Source: Protonemura montana (taxonomy: Eukaryota; Arthropoda; Insecta; Plecoptera; Nemouridae). From it: a stretch of 64,000 nucleotides of DNA. Positions 45,164-57,975 of this stretch are shown one piece after another. The DNA lies in assembly GCA_947568835.1 (NCBI GenBank), contig OX387610.1, forward strand, positions 1,056,501-1,120,500, given 5' to 3'. The stretch's first letter is position 1, and the number at the start of each line of letters is the position of its first letter. The notes under the pieces were generated by a model. The model made no database searches. It saw only the letters and a program-made list of their open reading frames with translations, and was not told where the DNA came from. Both the position numbers and the translations under genes were made by a program.

Positions 45164-46797
45164 GAATGCGTCATAAGTTTAGAAATCTGCATCTAATCAA
45201 GAAATGTTAAGCAAACTTTACTTTGGAAGTTTTTTTTTTTAATTATTTTGACCGAAAGAAGTCATTGTTGTGGTTAAACGCGAGCAGAGAAACATTACGA
45301 GGCCGGTGTGCCGAACAATAATAGCAGTAAGTGTGGTGAGAGGGTTGAAGAGGGTTGAAGTGGGTTGAAGTGGGTTCTTGCCTCTTAAACTCATTGTTTG
45401 GGCAAACGGGCAGCCAATGGGACGTGTCGTAAAGAGGAAAGTGGGGGAGGTAATGTCACATAAAAATAAACTTCAAGATCCCTTTTAAAGCAAATCAAAT
45501 CAGTGTTCAAATCAGTGTAAAAGGCGACGACTTTCAGATCCCGTTATTCGCTTTGATATGAGTTTCATCGCTCATCAAACCATGGTTTACAGGCAACGTT
45601 GCACAATCAATAATTTTCATTAGATTTGGATGCCGAGGAATTAAACAATGCCATATCTGATGTCTGATTCTCTGTGCACTTACACGAAGAAATGCTACAG
45701 TTTCTTAGATTAATGAAATTAAACCACAAAACTTCAAAATGTTTTTGATAGTTAATGAGTGTAAAGAAATGTTAAATTATACATACCTGCAAATAGAAAA
45801 TATATTTGAGAATTGAATGACCAGAGAAAGCAAAATAAGCTTACAGGATGACTCATGATCCAAAGCTAAATGGCGACATTTTTACAGACGAAATTTCAAT
45901 TAAGAGAATATTTTGCAAGGGGCGTTGAAGGGCAGCCCTTTCTAAAGACACAATAAACTGCTCATTTATAACACAACTCAAAATGCGTTGCGATGTCCCA
46001 GTAACATTTGTTTCTTAAACAGTAGCTCGTCTCAATCTTCTCCCAGCTTTAACAAGCTCTTTTCTCCAAGAAAAGAAGGAAAGTAGAAAGTTAATCCGAT
46101 ATTCGTAAGTCAGTCGGAGGGTTGCTGTCAAGAAAAGTCGACTTTTCATTATTGGATAAGACATTTGTTGTCGCTTTTGATTATTCTACCTGACTTGGCT
46201 TGTCAGTCGAACATTGCAAGGAGATTTTTGTCCACAATTTTTCTCAAGGTTTGCCTAAGTTTTGGCTTAAGTTTTCAAACAACGTGACTTAGCTGTGAAT
46301 TTTACTTTCATGCCATAAACAAGCATGAGTTATATTAAAAATGTATACATATTTTTTTTAAGTTTTATCATTTATAACTTTATTTTAGTGTACTCCTGCA
46401 TGTTTTTCGCCACGCTAAAGTTGCTGTACACTTCTGCCGTAATCTTGAAATAACTTCTTGGGAATTCTAGAGTTTGAATGTTGTAACCCCAACCCACCGC
46501 CATCACCGAGACGCATGGATACTCATGAAATAGGTCAGCACCCTTAAAGCTTTTAAGTATTGTTTAGCACCCCATTCTCTACGTTTTTATTAAGAGCAAT
46601 GTCTTGTCAACTTGATGCACTGATTTATGCCAGCTTTAAACAATAAATACCACTTGGAATTTAGTTTCTGCACCAATTATTCACAACCGATACTTGCAAT
46701 TGTTCTTATAGCTGGCCACCTCGTGCAATGTGCATTTCTTTTTCTGTCTGCAAAATTGACACACGGAACATTCGGTAAACCATTAGATGGTAAGTGA
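45164..46797. other. Unique sequence between the 43-bp and 118-bp arrays
   Basis: Contains a short GGGTTGAAG repeat (about four copies, 45341-45376). No gene is recognised; AT-rich. Confidence 0.35.
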
Positions 46798-49700
46798 GTT
46801 GTCATCACAGCTTAGATGGTCGAGTCGAGACGGGTTGAAATGTTGACACCTGACAAGATGGACATGAATCGAACAAAGACACTCCTGATGGGAAGGGGTG
46901 GTGGTAGGTACGTGAGTTGGCAACACAGCTTAGATGGTCGAGTCGAGACGGGTTGAAATGTTGACACCTGACAAGATGGACATGAATCGAACAAAGACCC
47001 TCCTGATGGGAAGGGGTGGGGGTAGGTACGTGAGTTGGCAACACAGCTTAGATGGTCGAGTCGAGACGGGTTGAAATGTTGACACCTGACAAGATGGACA
47101 TGAATCGAACAAAGACCCTCCTGATGGGAAGGGGTGGGGGTAGGTACGTGAGTTGGCAACACAGCTTAGATGGTCGAGTCGAGACGGGTTGAAATGTTGA
47201 CACCTGACAAGATGGACATGAATCGAACAAAGACCCTCCTGATGGGAAGGGGTGGGGGTAGGTACGTGAGTTGGCAACACAGCTGAGATGGTCGAGTCGA
47301 GACGGGTTGAAATGTTGACACCTGACAAGATGGACATGAATACAACAAAGACCCTCCTGATGGGAAGGGGTGGGGGTAGGTACGTGAGTTGGCAACACAG
47401 CTTAGATGGTCGAGTCGAGACGGGTTGAAATGTTGACACCTGACAAGATGGACATGAATCGAACAAAGACACTCCTGATGGGAAGGGGTGGGGGTAGGTA
47501 CGTGAGTTGGCAACACAGCTTAGATGGTCGAGTCGAGACGGGTTGAAATGTTGACACCCGACAAGATGGACATGAATCGAACAAAGACCCTCCTGATGGG
47601 AAGGGGTGGGGGTAGGTACGTGAGTTGGCAACACAGCTTAGATGGTCGAGTCGAGACGGGTTGAAATGTTGACACCTGACAAGATGGACATGAATCGAAC
47701 AAAGACCCTCCTGATGGGAAGGGGTGGGGGTAGGTACGTGAGTTGGCAACACAGCTTAGATGGTCGAGTCGAGACGGGTTGAAATGTTGACACCTGACAA
47801 GATGGACATGAATCGAACAAAGACCCTCCTGATGGGAAGGGGTGGGGGTAGGTACGTGAGTTGGCAACACAGCTGAGATGGTCGAGTCGAGACGGGTTGA
47901 AATGTTGACACCTGACAAGATGGACATGAATACAACAAAGACCCTCCTGATGGGAAGGGGTGGGGGTAGGTACGTGAGTTGGCAACACAGCTTAGATGGT
48001 CGAGTCGAGACGGGTTGAAATGTTGACACCTGACAAGATGGACATGAATCGAACAAAGACACTCCTGATGGGAAGGGGTGGTGGTAGGTACGTGAGTTGG
48101 CAACACAGCTTAGATGGTCGAGTCGAGACGGGTTGAAATGTTGACACCTGACAAGATGGACATGAATCGAACAAAGACCCTCCTGATGGGAAGGGGTGGG
48201 GGTAGGTACGTGAGTTGGCAACACAGCTTAGATGGTCGAGTCGAGACGGGTTGAAATGTTGACACCTGACAAGATGGACATGAATCGAACAAAGACCCTC
48301 CTGATGGGAAGGGGTGGGGGTAGGTACGTGAGTTGGCAACACAGCTTAGATGGTCGAGTCGAGACGGGTTGAAATGTTGACACCTGACAAGATGGACATG
48401 AATCGAACAAAGACCCTCCTGATGGGAAGGGGTGGGGGTAGGTACGTGAGTTGGCAACACAGCTGAGATGGTCGAGTCGAGACGGGTTGAAATGTTGACA
48501 CCTGACAAGATGGACATGAATACAACAAAGACCCTCCTGATGGGAAGGGGTGGGGGTAGGTACGTGAGTTGGCAACACAGCTTAGATGGTCGAGTCGAGA
48601 CGGGTTGAAATGTTGACACCTGACAAGATGGACATGAATCGAACAAAGACACTCCTGATGGGAAGGGGTGGGGGTAGGTACGTGAGTTGGCAACACAGCT
48701 TAGATGGTCGAGTCGAGACGGGTTGAAATGTTGACACCTGACAAGATGGACATGAATCGAACAAAGACCCTCCTGATGGGAAGGGGTGGGGGTAGGTACG
48801 TGAGTTGGCAACACAGCTTAGATGGTCGAGTCGAGACGGGTTGAAATGTTGACACCTGACAAGATGGACATGAATCGAACAAAGACCCTCCTGATGGGAA
48901 GGGGTGGGGGTAGGTACGTGAGTTGGCAACACAGCTGAGATGGTCGAGTCGAGACGGGTTGAAATGTTGACACCTGACAAGATGGACATGAATACAACAA
49001 AGACCCTCCTGATGGGAAGGGGTGGGGGTAGGTACGTGAGTTGGCAACACAGCTTAGATGGTCGAGTCGAGACGGGTTGAAATGTTGACACCTGACAAGA
49101 TGGACATGAATCGAACAAAGACACTCCTGATGGGAAGGGGTGGGGGTAGGTACGTGAGTTGGCAACACAGCTTAGATGGTCGAGTCGAGACGGGTTGAAA
49201 TGTTGACACCCGACAAGATGGACATGAATCGAACAAAGACCCTCCTGATGGGAAGGGGTGGGGGTAGGTACGTGAGTTGGCAACACAGCTTAGATGGTCG
49301 AGTCGAGACGGGTTGAAATGTTGACACCTGACAAGATGGACATGAATCGAACAAAGACCCTCCTGATGGGAAGGGGTGGGGGTAGGTACGTGAGTTGGCA
49401 ACACAGCTTAGATGGTCGAGTCGAGACGGGTTGAAATGTTGACACCTGACAAGATGGACATGAATCGAACAAAGACCCTCCTGATGGGAAGGGGTGGGGG
49501 TAGGTACGTGAGTTGGCAACACAGCTTAGATGGTCGAGTCGAGACGGGTTGAAATGTTGACACCTGACAAGATGGACATGAATCGAACAAAGACCCTCCT
49601 GATGGGAAGGGGTGGGGGTAGGTACGTGAGTTGGCAACACAGCTGAGATGGTCGAGTCGAGACGGGTTGAAATGTTGACACCTGACAAGATGGACATGAA

Positions 49701-52700
49701 TCGAACAAAGACCCTCCTGATGGGAAGGGGTGGGGGTAGGTACGTGAGTTGGCAACACAGCTTAGATGGTCGAGTCGAGACGGGTTGAAATGTTGACACC
49801 TGACAAGATGGACATGAATCGAACAAAGACACTCCTGATGGGAAGGGGTGGTGGTAGGTACGTGAGTTGGCAACACAGCTTAGATGGTCGAGTCGAGACG
49901 GGTTGAAATGTTGACACCTGACAAGATGGACATGAATCGAACAAAGACCCTCCTGATGGGAAGGGGTGGGGGTAGGTACGTGAGTTGGCAACACAGCTTA
50001 GATGGTCGAGTCGAGACGGGTTGAAATGTTGACACCTGACAAGATGGACATGAATCGAACAAAGACCCTCCTGATGGGAAGGGGTGGGGGTAGGTACGTG
50101 AGTTGGCAACACAGCTTAGATGGTCGAGTCGAGACGGGTTGAAATGTTGACACCTGACAAGATGGACATGAATCGAACAAAGACCCTCCTGATGGGAAGG
50201 GGTGGGGGTAGGTACGTGAGTTGGCAACACAGCTGAGATGGTCGAGTCGAGACGGGTTGAAATGTTGACACCTGACAAGATGGACATGAATACAACAAAG
50301 ACCCTCCTGATGGGAAGGGGTGGGGGTAGGTACGTGAGTTGGCAACACAGCTTAGATGGTCGAGTCGAGACGGGTTGAAATGTTGACACCTGACAAGATG
50401 GACATGAATCGAACAAAGACACTCCTGATGGGAAGGGGTGGTGGTAGGTACGTGAGTTGGCAACACAGCTTAGATGGTCGAGTCGAGACGGGTTGAAATG
50501 TTGACACCTGACAAGATGGACATGAATCGAACAAAGACCCTCCTGATGGGAAGGGGTGGGGGTAGGTACGTGAGTTGGCAACACAGCTTAGATGGTCGAG
50601 TCGAGACGGGTTGAAATGTTGACACCTGACAATATGGACATGAATCGAACAAAGACCCTCCTGATGGGAAGGGGTGGGGGTAGGTACGTGAGTTGGCAAC
50701 ACAGCTTAGATGGTCGAGTCGAGACGGGTTGAAATGTTGACACCTGACAAGATGGACATGAATCGAACAAAGACCCTCCTGATGGGAAGGGGTGGGGGTA
50801 GGTACGTGAGTTGGCAACACAGCTTAGATGGTCGAGTCGAGACGGGTTGAAATGTTGACACCTGACAAGATGGACATGAATCGAACAAAGACCCTCCTGA
50901 TGGGAAGGGGTGGGGGTAGGTACGTGAGTTGGCAACACAGCTGAGATGGTCGAGTCGAGACGGGTTGAAATGTTGACACCTGACAAGATGGACATGAATC
51001 GAACAAAGACCCTCCTGATGGGAAGGGGTGGGGGTAGGTACGTGAGTTGGCAACACAGCTTAGATGGTCGAGTCGAGACGGGTTGAAATGTTGACACCTG
51101 ACAAGATGGACATGAATCGAACAAAGACACTCCTGATGGGAAGGGGTGGTGGTAGGTACGTGAGTTGGCAACACAGCTTAGATGGTCGAGTCGAGACGGG
51201 TTGAAATGTTGACACCTGACAAGATGGACATGAATCGAACAAAGACCCTCCTGATGGGAAGGGGTGGGGGTAGGTACGTGAGTTGGCAACACAGCTTAGA
51301 TGGTCGAGTCGAGACGGGTTGAAATGTTGACACCTGACAAGATGGACATGAATCGAACAAAGACCCTCCTGATGGGAAGGGGTGGGGGTAGGTACGTGAG
51401 TTGGCAACACAGCTTAGATGGTCGAGTCGAGACGGGTTGAAATGTTGACACCTGACAAGATGGACATGAATCGAACAAAGACCCTCCTGATGGGAAGGGG
51501 TGGGGGTAGGTACGTGAGTTGGCAACACAGCTGAGATGGTCGAGTCGAGACGGGTTGAAATGTTGACACCTGACAAGATGGACATGAATCGAACAAAGAC
51601 CCTCCTGATGGGAAGGGGTGGGGGTAGGTACGTGAGTTGGCAACACAGCTTAGATGGTCGAGTCGAGGCGGGTTGAAATGTTGACACCTGACAAGATGGA
51701 CATGAATCGAACAAAGACCCTCCTGATGGGAAGGGGTGGGGGTAGGTACGTGAGTTGGCAACACAGCTTAGATGGTCGAGTCGAGACGGTTTGAAATGTT
51801 GACACCTGACAAGATGGACATGAATCGAACAAAGACCCTCCTGATGGGAAGGGGTGGGGGTAGGTACGTAAGTTGGCAACACAGCTTAGATGGTCGAGTC
51901 GAGACGGGTTGAAATGTTGACACCTGACAAGATGGACATGAATCGAACAAAGACCCTCCTGATGGGAAGGGGTGGGAGTAGGTACGTGAGCTGGCAACAC
52001 AGCTTAGATGGTCGAGTCGAGACGGGTTGAAATGTTGACACCTGACAAGATGGACATGCATCGAACAAAGACCCTCCTGATGGGAAGGGGTGGGGGTAGG
52101 TACGTGAGTTGGCAACACAGCTTAGATGGTCGAGTCGAGACGGGTTGAAATGTTGACACCTGACAAGATGGACATGAATCGAACAAAGACCCTCCTGATG
52201 GGAAGGAGTGGGGGTAGGTACGTGAGTTGGCAACACAGCTTAGATGGTCGAGTCGAGACGGGTTGAAATGTTGACACCTGACAAGATGGACATGAATCGA
52301 ACAAAGACCCTCCTGATGGGAAGGGGTGGGGGTAGGTCCGTGAGTTGGCAACACAGCTTAGATGGTCGAGTCGAGACGGGTTGAAATGTTGACACCTGAC
52401 AAGATGGACATGAATCGAACAAAGACCCTCCTGATGGGAAGGGGTGGGGGTAGGTACGTGAGTTGGCAACACAGCTTAGATGGTCGAGTCGAGACGGGTT
52501 GAAATGTTGACACCTGACAAGATGGACATGAATCGAACAAAGACCCTCCTGATGGGAAGGGGTGGGGGTAGGTACGTGAGTTGTCATCACAGCTTAGATG
52601 GTCGAGTCGAGACGGGTTGAAATGTTGACACCTGACAAGATGGACATGAATCGAACAAAGACCCTCCTGATGGGAAGGGGTGGGGGTAGGTACGTGAGTT

Positions 52701-54320
52701 GGCAACACAGCTTAGATGGTCGAGTCGAGACGGGTTGAAATGTTGACACCTGACAAGATGGACATGAATCGAACAAAGACCCTCCTGATGGGAAGGGGTG
52801 GGGGTAGGTACGTGAGTTGGCAACACAGCTTAGATGGTCGAGTCGAGACGGGTTGAAATGTTGACACCTGACAAGATGGACATGAATCGAACAAAGACCC
52901 TCCTGATGGGAAGGGGTGGGGGTAGGTACGTGAGTTGGCAACACAGCTTAGATGGTCGAGTCGAGACGGGTTGAAATGTTGACACCTGACAAGATGGACA
53001 TGAATCGAACAAAGACCCTCCTGATGGGAAGGGGTGGGGGTAGGTACGTGAGTTGTCATCACAGCTTAGATGGTCGAGTCGAGACGGGTTGAAATGTTGA
53101 CACCTGACAAGATGGACATGAATCGAACAAAGACCCTCCTGATGGGAAGGGGTGGGGGTAGGTACGTGAGTTGGCAACACAGCTTAGATGGTCGAGTCGA
53201 GACGGGTTGAAATGTTGACACCTGACAAGATGGACATGAATCGAACAAAGACCCTCCTGATGGGAAGGGGTGGGGGTAGGTACGTGAGTTGGCAACACAG
53301 CTTAGATGGTCGAGTCGAGACGGGTTGAAATGTTGACACCTGACAAGATGGACATGAATCGAACAAAGACCCTCCTGATGGGAAGGGGTGGGGGTAGGTA
53401 CGTGAGTTGGCAACACAGCTTAGATGGTCGAGTCGAGACGGGTTGAAATGTTGACACCTGACAAGATGGACATGAATCGAACAAAGACCCTCCTGATGGG
53501 AAGGGGTGGGGGTAGGTACGTGAGTTGGCAACACAGCTTAGATGGTCGAGTCGAGACGGGTTGAAATGTTGACACCTGACAAGATGGACATGAATCGAAC
53601 AAAGACCCTCCTGATGGGAAGGGGTGGGGGTAGGTACGTGAGTTGGCAACACAGCTGAGATGGTCGAGTCGAGACGGGTTGAAATGTTGACACCTGACAA
53701 GATGGACATGAATCGAACAAAGACCCTCCTGATGGGAAGGGGTGGGGGTAGGTACGTGAGTTGGCAACACAGCTTAGATGGTCGAGTCGAGGCGGGTTGA
53801 AATGTTGACACCTGACAAGATGGACATGAATCGAACAAAGACCCTCCTGATGGGAAGGGGTGGGGGTAGGTACGTGAGTTGGCAACACAGCTTAGATGGT
53901 CGAGTCGAGACGGTTTGAAATGTTGACACCTGACAAGATGGACATGAATCGAACAAAGACCCTCCTGATGGGAAGGGGTGGGGGTAGGTATGTGAGTTGG
54001 CAACACAGCTTAGATGGTCGAGTCGAGACGGGTTGAAATGTTGACACCTGACAAGATGGACATGAATCGAACAAAGACCCTCCTGATGGGAAGGGGTGGG
54101 GGTAGGTACGTGAGTTGGCAACACAGCTTAGATGGTCGAGTCGAGACGGGTTGAAATGTTGACACCTGACAAGATGGACATGAATCGAACAAAGACCCTC
54201 CTGATGGGAAGGGGTGGGGGTAGGTACGTGAGTTGGCAGCACAGCTTAGATGGTCGAGTCGAGACGGGTTGAAATGTTGACACCTGACAAGATGGACATG
54301 AATCGAACAAAGACCCTTTT
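46798..54320. repeat. 118-bp satellite array, about 64 copies, with higher-order structure
   Basis: Unit (from 46810): AGATGGTCGAGTCGAGACGG, GTTGAAATGTTGACACCTGA, CAAGATGGACATGAATCGAA, CAAAGACCCTCCTGATGGGA, AGGGGTGGGGGTAGGTACGT, GAGTTGGCAACACAGCTT. Copies are about 98-99% identical. The CAGCTGAGATGG variant recurs at spacings of 5, 5, 4, 6, 5, 6, 5 and 18 units. The rare variants GAGGCGGG and ACGGTTTG at 51666 and 51787 recur together exactly 2,124 bp (18 units) later. GTTGTCATCACAG appears at the left edge and at 52582 and 53054. Minus-strand frames of 116 or 234 codons reflect one or two passes through all three frames of a 118-bp unit and are not genes. Confidence 0.98.
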
Positions 54321-54384
54321 AATCGACAACTAAGAAATTTCAATCTTTTCCACGTGAGTTTAAGGGACGTACCATACCTTGATG

Positions 54385-54711
54385 TTATTTCCGTCCTCCC
54401 TGAAGATCACTGGTACAGTGACCAGGACCTCGTTTCATTTCCTTCTTGTGGTCTAAGATTACAGCTGAATAGAAGTCACCGTAAGCTGGAAATCCTTTGA
54501 AAACATTCCGTCTCACACGTGAAACCTTAAAGATGTCCTGGGAGCTGGAAACAGTTCTGAGATCTTTTTCCCATTTAGTCGTAGTGGACTCAGGAAACCA
54601 CTTATCCCCTGCTCTGGGTCGACCAGGAAAGACGGAAGAAGGCGGTGGTCCAGATTCGTACCAAGCGCTATTTCGAGATTGTTTTGTCGATTTTTTTGAC
54701 CAAATGACCAA
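54385..54711 (-). CDS. Unrecognised open frame, possible exon
   Basis: The minus-strand frame encodes about 108 residues including WYESGPPPSSVFPGRPRAGD and KWFPESTTTKWEKDLRTVSS. Base composition is more balanced than the flanks, and the amino-acid mix (Pro, Gly, Lys, Trp) looks protein-like. Near the C-terminal end a second frame (ending in VPVIFREDGNNIK before a GTATGG) competes, so the boundaries are unclear. I recognise no family. It lies directly beside the 118-bp array and may be a single exon of a minus-strand gene, or chance. Confidence 0.28.
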   Translation of the reverse strand: MVIWSKKSTKQSRNSAWYESGPPPSSVFPGRPRAGDKWFPESTTTKWEKDLRTVSSSQDIFKVSRVRRNVFKGFPAYGDFYSAVILDHKKEMKRGPGHCTSDLQGGRK

Positions 54712-55550
54712 TTTATATGAAATAGACTTCTTCGACTTTTTATTTATTAATGAGGTGTTTTATTTTTGTATGAAGTCTTTTCATTTAACTTATGATAAAT
54801 AATTTATGTTTTTTTAGTCTTTCGTTGGTAAAGAGTTTTGTTGCATCAAAAATATTTGGTAGCGAAATATTGTCTCTGTTTTGTGATATTGCCAGCGCAA
54901 GGCAATGATTTCAGACTTTTTAGCAATTAGCCACTTAAGAAAATTAACTAGGAATTCAAATTAAATTGTAAAAAAAAAAAAATTAAAAATTGTTTCTCGT
55001 TTTGAAACGTTATTTTCAACAATCAGAAGCCCCTCCCGAGAGAAGTCTTACATGCCTGTGTGGTTTCGTATCTGACAGCGTTCAGTTCTATGCGGAGATT
55101 GCTGACACTTGTTTGCCCACTGGCTGCATTTTGTATTAGAAATAAAACTAACTTTCAGGAATGTTTACAATGCGTTCACTCGAGCTTGTGCGCTAACATA
55201 TGGTTGTTAACAAAGCTGTGGTCAGAAAATCGGGTCATATCACGAGTACTTCAAAATAAATGTACGACATAATTCTAGGTTTTCTCGCAGAAATGTACTC
55301 TGTTCAGAGAATGGATACTTTTCCAAATGTTTCACTTTTGAACTCTGGAATGAATTGACTGGAAATTTTATCAACATTACCATTGAGTTTATAGCTATAG
55401 TAAGAGGGTCAGAGTTAGTGTATAAATTTCTGCTAAGCTAACGAGGCTTACATGTGGTTACGGTAGGTGCCACCCGATGGCGCTAGCAGTCGTAGTTTGA
55501 AAAAAAAACTATAGGTAAATAATTACGACTGAAAATATCGCGATACATGT
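54712..55550. other. Unique AT-rich sequence, no gene recognised
   Basis: A 70-codon plus frame at 55060-55272 is unsupported. 55470-55550 may include a diverged left arm of the foldback fragment that follows. Confidence 0.3.
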
Positions 55551-55690
55551 TTATCAATCGTTGAGGTTAGCATTAATAAAGATTAATTGAGTGTAAACCA
55601 GACTCAAATGCAAGTAATCTGCGAGAAATAACGAAATTAAATTTCTTAACACTCGAAAAGACGGTGACTCCACCTGGCGGCATCATACAT
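55551..55690 (+). mobile_element. Half-copy of the foldback element family
   Basis: 55551-55636 matches 10257-10346. The continuation (GAAATAACGAAATTAAATTT, GACGGTGACTCCACCTGG, CATACATTTTTGTCAG) follows the same order as the right arm of 7661-8083 (GAAATATCGAAATTAAAATT, CAGTGGCTCCACTTAACG, GCATTTTTGTCGG). A clear left arm is not visible, so this is an eroded or half element. Confidence 0.6.
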
Positions 55691-56603
55691 TTTTGTCAGA
55701 AAATTAGTTAAATCTAAGTCTTTGCAAAAGGTACTTCTAGATCTGGTATCAAAATTGAATTAACTTCTAGATAAAGTGGAAGTTCAATTAATTGCCATGA
55801 CAACAATCAATGAAATGCAGTAAAAGTCAGCTGATTCTGAGATTTAAAACGCATTATAATACCGTGCCTTATATCACTAAGGTTTTTTTCCTAAAAAATA
55901 ATAATTCGGGAAAAAAAATACAGATCGCATTTTTTTCTAGAACCGAAATTTGAAAGTATTTCTGTCTTGTGAATTTAAAAAAAATAACTCTTTTGTAAAC
56001 TTTTATTGGGATCCGTAAGTTACAACTTCATTACGATTGTTTAACTCTTGTCTAATTAGAACTGGTTCTAAAAAAAACAACATTTTTAAAGTCAACTTAA
56101 AGAAGTAATTGTACCCTACGTTTCCAAACTTAAACCTGTTATTTCAAGCAATATTTACTCTTCCCGATAACAAAAGAACAACAAAAACATAATTAAAACC
56201 CAGTCCTCAAATAGCAACAAAGTTAATTCTAAATTAATTCTGTAATTTTCTCAACACCACGCAGCCAGTTGAAGGATAAATATCGCCTGGCTAGGCGCCT
56301 CTCTTTTCCCAAATTGCCTTGGATGCTTCAGTGGAATTATTTCCAAGTTCCCATTCGAAGATAAAGTTACCATCGATCCCGTTTTAAACCAGCTAAAGTT
56401 GCCGAACGAGAATCAAATTTAGAAGCTCTAACTAAGAGGTCATTCTGTACGGGCTAACAGCCATGAATTATTGATTGTATCTTTTATTTGTGGTCATCAA
56501 AGCAGAGATGTCTTTGACACTGGCTATCTGTGATGTTATTATCGTTAGAGATGGATCCGCATTAAATAAGTATTTTTAAACAAGGATATTCTTTAATTAT
56601 ATT
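55691..56603. other. Unique AT-rich sequence, no gene recognised
   Basis: Several A/T homopolymers are present; no open frame of note. Confidence 0.35.
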
Positions 56604-56766
56604 AGAGCCAATTTCATTAACGCCGTTTAAAACGCTCTTAAACGCTGTTTAGGTGTGATTTTAACCGGTGCAGTAATTTGCTTTAAAACAATGATATTTT
56701 AATAATTGAAAACCAAAAATAAAGGCAACACACGAAGAACAAGAATAAAATAGCTTTCAACAATGA
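56604..56766 (+). mobile_element. Truncated copy of the 547-bp TIR element
   Basis: AGAGCCAATTTCATTAACGC through CAAGAATAAAATAGCTTTCA matches the first about 165 bp of 29538-30084, then similarity ends abruptly. The right terminus is missing. It lies about 620 bp from the complete inverted copy at 57389-57924. Confidence 0.8.
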
Positions 56767-57388
56767 AGGTTACCACAGACTTGCTGCAAATCGGTTTAAC
56801 TGTTCGACCGCTAAAAATCCAACAAACGCAAAGACAATTTTGTTGTTTATTATTTTCAGATTATCAAAATGAGTCTTTGCTTTGTTTACCTCAATAAATA
56901 ATAAATGATATAATTGTGTATTACAAAGATCTAGTACAGTGGATAAACGCGCTGATTTTACAGGAAGGTCTTTCTATGTAAGTACCTACATCATTGAAGA
57001 GAAGTCATAAAGTAGCTCATACAGTGAAGGTGTTGAATAGCAAGTTGCTATCCAAGCTATCCAAGCCGAGACAAATCCAGTTACCAATCCCCTTCCCTCT
57101 ACACGTGAAGAGTTCAGTAATCAAATCAAAACTAGCATCGATTAGGAAACGCTGGCAACATTTTAAACAGTGTGGACAAAATAGGTCGCTCTTTTACAAG
57201 GCGTTTGTTTTCTGAGAAACTATTTGGGAAGCAAGTTTTTTTTTAAAGTGGTTAAATGCCGGGGGAAATGTTTGAATCTAATTGAAAATAAGATGTATCT
57301 TTAATGAGACAGATTAGTTTTAGTCATGTTATTTAGTTCTTAAAATTGCCAACATCATCAGATCTTTTTGCCAAACTCACAAGAGTAA
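56767..57388. other. Unique sequence between two TIR element copies
   Basis: A 73-codon frame at 56994-57215 is rich in Lys/Ser and has no recognised domain. Nothing else is seen. Confidence 0.3.
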
Positions 57389-57924
57389 TGGCCGATTTCA
57401 ACAATGCCGTTTAAATCTTGATTAATCGCCGTTTAACGGAGGTTTTAAGTCAAAATTAATTTTCCCCGTTAAGCCAACATTTTAAAAGATTTCAAAGAGG
57501 ATGTTTCGATAAATACACAAAAAAGTATATAAATTTAAATTTGAATTTGGTGATGATTCAGGAAGGTTTTGTTCTGTCACATAAAAGAAATTTAATTTAG
57601 CAGCCGTCACTATTTTCTCTCTGTCCAAATCAGTGTTTAATATTTGAACCTGGAAGGATGGGGTTTAACTTTTAAACTGTCATTTGGAGGTCAAAGTAAG
57701 AAGTCACATTGATATTTTGTTTGTATTTCCAAGTCACCAAATATTCCGTTTCGAAGCAAACACATTGTTAAAAACTATTTTATTCTTGTTCTTCGTGTGT
57801 TGTCATAGTTTCTTGGTTTGCAATTATTAAAATATCATTGTTTTAAAGCTAATTACTGCACCGGTTAAAATTACTCCGAAACGGCGTTTAATAGCGTTTT
57901 AAACGGCGTTTGTAAAATCGGACC
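57389..57924 (-). mobile_element. Non-autonomous TIR transposon, copy 2 (inverted)
   Basis: Near-complete inverted match to 29538-30084 over its whole length, with termini GGCCGATTTCAACAATGCCG and CGGCGTTTGTAAAATCGG. The two copies differ by scattered substitutions and a few small indels (about 88% identity by eye), suggesting moderately old insertions. Confidence 0.85.
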
Positions 57925-57975
57925 CAAAGGACAAAATAACTAATTTATTTCAGGATTGTCAGTTTTTCCACGTCG

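Noticed and set aside
46805-54343. Dozens of overlapping minus-strand frames of 116 and 234 codons
   Set aside because: They are the 118-bp satellite read through successive frames; the proteins are permutations of the same unit, with no splice, start or codon-usage support.
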